From an uncultured Oribacterium sp. (lineage in GTDB: Bacteria; Bacillota; Clostridia; Lachnospirales; Lachnospiraceae): a DNA stretch of 5,533 nucleotides. The stretch lies in the NCBI GenBank assembly GCA_900770445.1, contig CAAGKO010000050.1, positions 1 through 5,533 of the forward strand, written 5' to 3'. Below the pieces are notes generated by a model, which saw nothing but the letters and a program-made list of their open reading frames with translations, was not told the DNA's origin and ran no database searches. Each line of letters begins with the position of its first letter. The first letter of the stretch is position 1. Both the position numbers and the translations under genes were made by a program. This document shows, one piece after another, positions 4,630-5,533 of this stretch.

Positions 4630-5325
4630 ATGGGCAGACATAAGAAGCAGCCGGATCCGAATCATATGACGCCGAAGCAGCAGGCTGTGTTTGATTATAT
4701 CAAGCAGTGCGTGCTGGAGCGGAACTACCCGCCATCTGTGCGTGACATCTGCGCGGCAGTCGGACTCAAGTCTACATCCAGTGTATTTACGTATATTAAC
4801 GACCTCGAGACGATGGGCCTCATCAAGAAGGACCCTGCACATCCACGTGCGCTGATGATCACGGAGAAGGAGTTCCGTCAGGATACCATGCGTGATTCCT
4901 TCGCGGAGCGTGCCGCGAGTGCGACGGTGACATCCTCCGAGCGGGAGATCGCGGAGATTCCACTGGTAGGTACCGTGGCAGCAGGTCTTCCGTTACTGGC
5001 AGAAGAGAACATCTCTGATTACTATCCGATGCCGGTCGATATGCTGCCGAATAAGAAGGTCTTCATGCTGACCGTAAAGGGCGATTCCATGATTAACTGC
5101 GGAATTCTGAGCGGAGATCGTGTGATCGTCGAGCAGCAGAACACATGTGAAAACGGCGAAATCGTAGTCGCGCTTGTAGACGATAGTGCGACGGTGAAAC
5201 GTTTCTATAAAGAAAAAGACCATATCCGCCTGCAGCCGGAGAACGATACCATGGATCCGATCATCGTCCCGGACTGCCAGATCCTCGGAAAGGTCATCGG
5301 CCTTCTTCGGATGGGCATGAAGTAA
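4630..5325 (+). CDS. lexA: LexA, SOS response transcriptional repressor
   Basis: LexA is a cytosolic dimeric repressor of DNA-damage genes that cleaves itself when RecA filaments form. The 231-residue protein has an N-terminal winged helix (TPKQQAVFDYI at 14-24, YPPSVRDICAAVGLKSTSSV at 33-52, then YINDLETMGLI) and a C-terminal S24 peptidase domain. The Ala-Gly scissile bond is A118-G119 in VGTVAAGLPL. The catalytic serine is S153 in KGDSM and the general-base lysine is K190 in ATVKRFY; GEIVVAL (176-182) is also typical. It is about 25-30 residues longer than E. coli or B. subtilis LexA, mostly from a charged linker (about 78-105) and a short basic N-terminus. AAAGGAG (4617-4623), 6 nt before the ATG, supports the start. 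It has its own promoter and SOS box and a terminator right after it, so it is monocistronic and functionally separate from the bio operon. Confidence 0.96.
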   Translation: MGRHKKQPDPNHMTPKQQAVFDYIKQCVLERNYPPSVRDICAAVGLKSTSSVFTYINDLETMGLIKKDPAHPRALMITEKEFRQDTMRDSFAERAASATVTSSEREIAEIPLVGTVAAGLPLLAEENISDYYPMPVDMLPNKKVFMLTVKGDSMINCGILSGDRVIVEQQNTCENGEIVVALVDDSATVKRFYKEKDHIRLQPENDTMDPIIVPDCQILGKVIGLLRMGMK

Positions 5326-5354
5326 GTACGAAATATAGATTGTATGATAGCAGA

Positions 5355-5387
5355 AGAGAGGCGAAGATTTCGCCTCTCTGTTTTTTT
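5355..5387 (+). terminator. Intrinsic terminator after lexA
   Basis: AGAGAGGCGAA (5355-5365) and TTCGCCTCTCT (5369-5379) form a perfect 11-bp stem with a GAT loop. After one G comes a run of seven T (5381-5387). It lies 29 nt past the lexA stop and is a textbook Rho-independent terminator for the lexA transcript. Confidence 0.95.
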
Positions 5388-5417
5388 GAAAGGAAGCCAT
5401 TTTGACTTTTCACGTTA

Positions 5418-5432
5418 TGGGGTCTGACCCCA
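5418..5432. repeat. GGGGTC/GACCCC palindrome, possible mobile-element boundary
   Basis: TGGGGTC-T-GACCCCA is a perfect 7-bp inverted repeat around one base. On the minus strand it reads TGGGGTCAGACCCCA, a motif recalled from DNA next to REP-associated or IS200-like Y1 transposase genes and other insertion elements in unrelated bacteria. No transposase is inside the window, and the flank to 5533 has no gene, so the link to a mobile element is a suggestion only. Confidence 0.45.
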
Positions 5433-5533
5433 ATGTCGTCAACCCAACGTCAACTTAAGATTGGTTGCTAGAAGGATGATATCACAAAGGCGACGGAAAA
5501 TTTGAATACCAGCGAAAAATCTTTAAAGAAGGC

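Overview
The window looks like a chromosomal segment from an anaerobic Bacillota (Firmicutes) bacterium, most plausibly a member of the Clostridia/Lachnospiraceae. This is inferred from the bioY-bioB-bioD-bioA gene set, a BioB lacking the first auxiliary-cluster cysteine of the E. coli enzyme, and a LexA gene preceded by a Gram-positive-type GAAC-N4-GTTC SOS box. The genes are GC-rich by eye, while the flanks, especially bases 1-600, are clearly AT-richer. No species-level claim is made.

Layout. Bases 1-495 hold no convincing gene. They contain a family of degenerate repeats (a core like TAATGGCAC, spaced about 42-51 bp, plus inverted copies further left) and small hairpins. Bases 496-601 are a compact control region: a sigma-A type promoter flanked by two BirA-type operators whose centres lie 53 bp apart, and an extra orphan half-site. 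Bases 602-4431 are a biotin operon on the plus strand: bioY (ECF transporter S component), bioB (biotin synthase), bioD (dethiobiotin synthetase) and bioA (DAPA aminotransferase). A GC-rich hairpin sits between bioD and bioA. Bases 4432-4569 show no gene. Bases 4570-5325 are a separately promoted lexA with an SOS box between its -35 and -10 elements, followed by a strong intrinsic terminator (5355-5387). The right edge (5388-5533) carries a near-perfect GGGGTC/GACCCC palindrome but no gene.

How the genes work together. BioA converts 8-amino-7-oxononanoate (KAPA) to diaminopelargonate, BioD closes the ureido ring to give dethiobiotin, and BioB inserts sulfur to make biotin. BioY imports biotin or possibly a precursor, using an energising module that is not in this window. 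The window holds no bioF or pimelate-synthesis gene, so the operon covers KAPA to biotin only. The paired BirA operators predict repression by biotinyl-5'-AMP-loaded BirA encoded elsewhere. LexA is an independent unit that should repress itself and be induced by DNA damage.

The most notable points are the bracketed, in-phase BirA operator pair; the probable Type II (obligate-anaerobe) cluster ligation of BioB; an unusual 36-bp tandem repeat encoding part of a roughly 70-residue N-terminal extension on BioB; and the unexplained degenerate repeat array upstream. No clearly new multi-gene system is visible.
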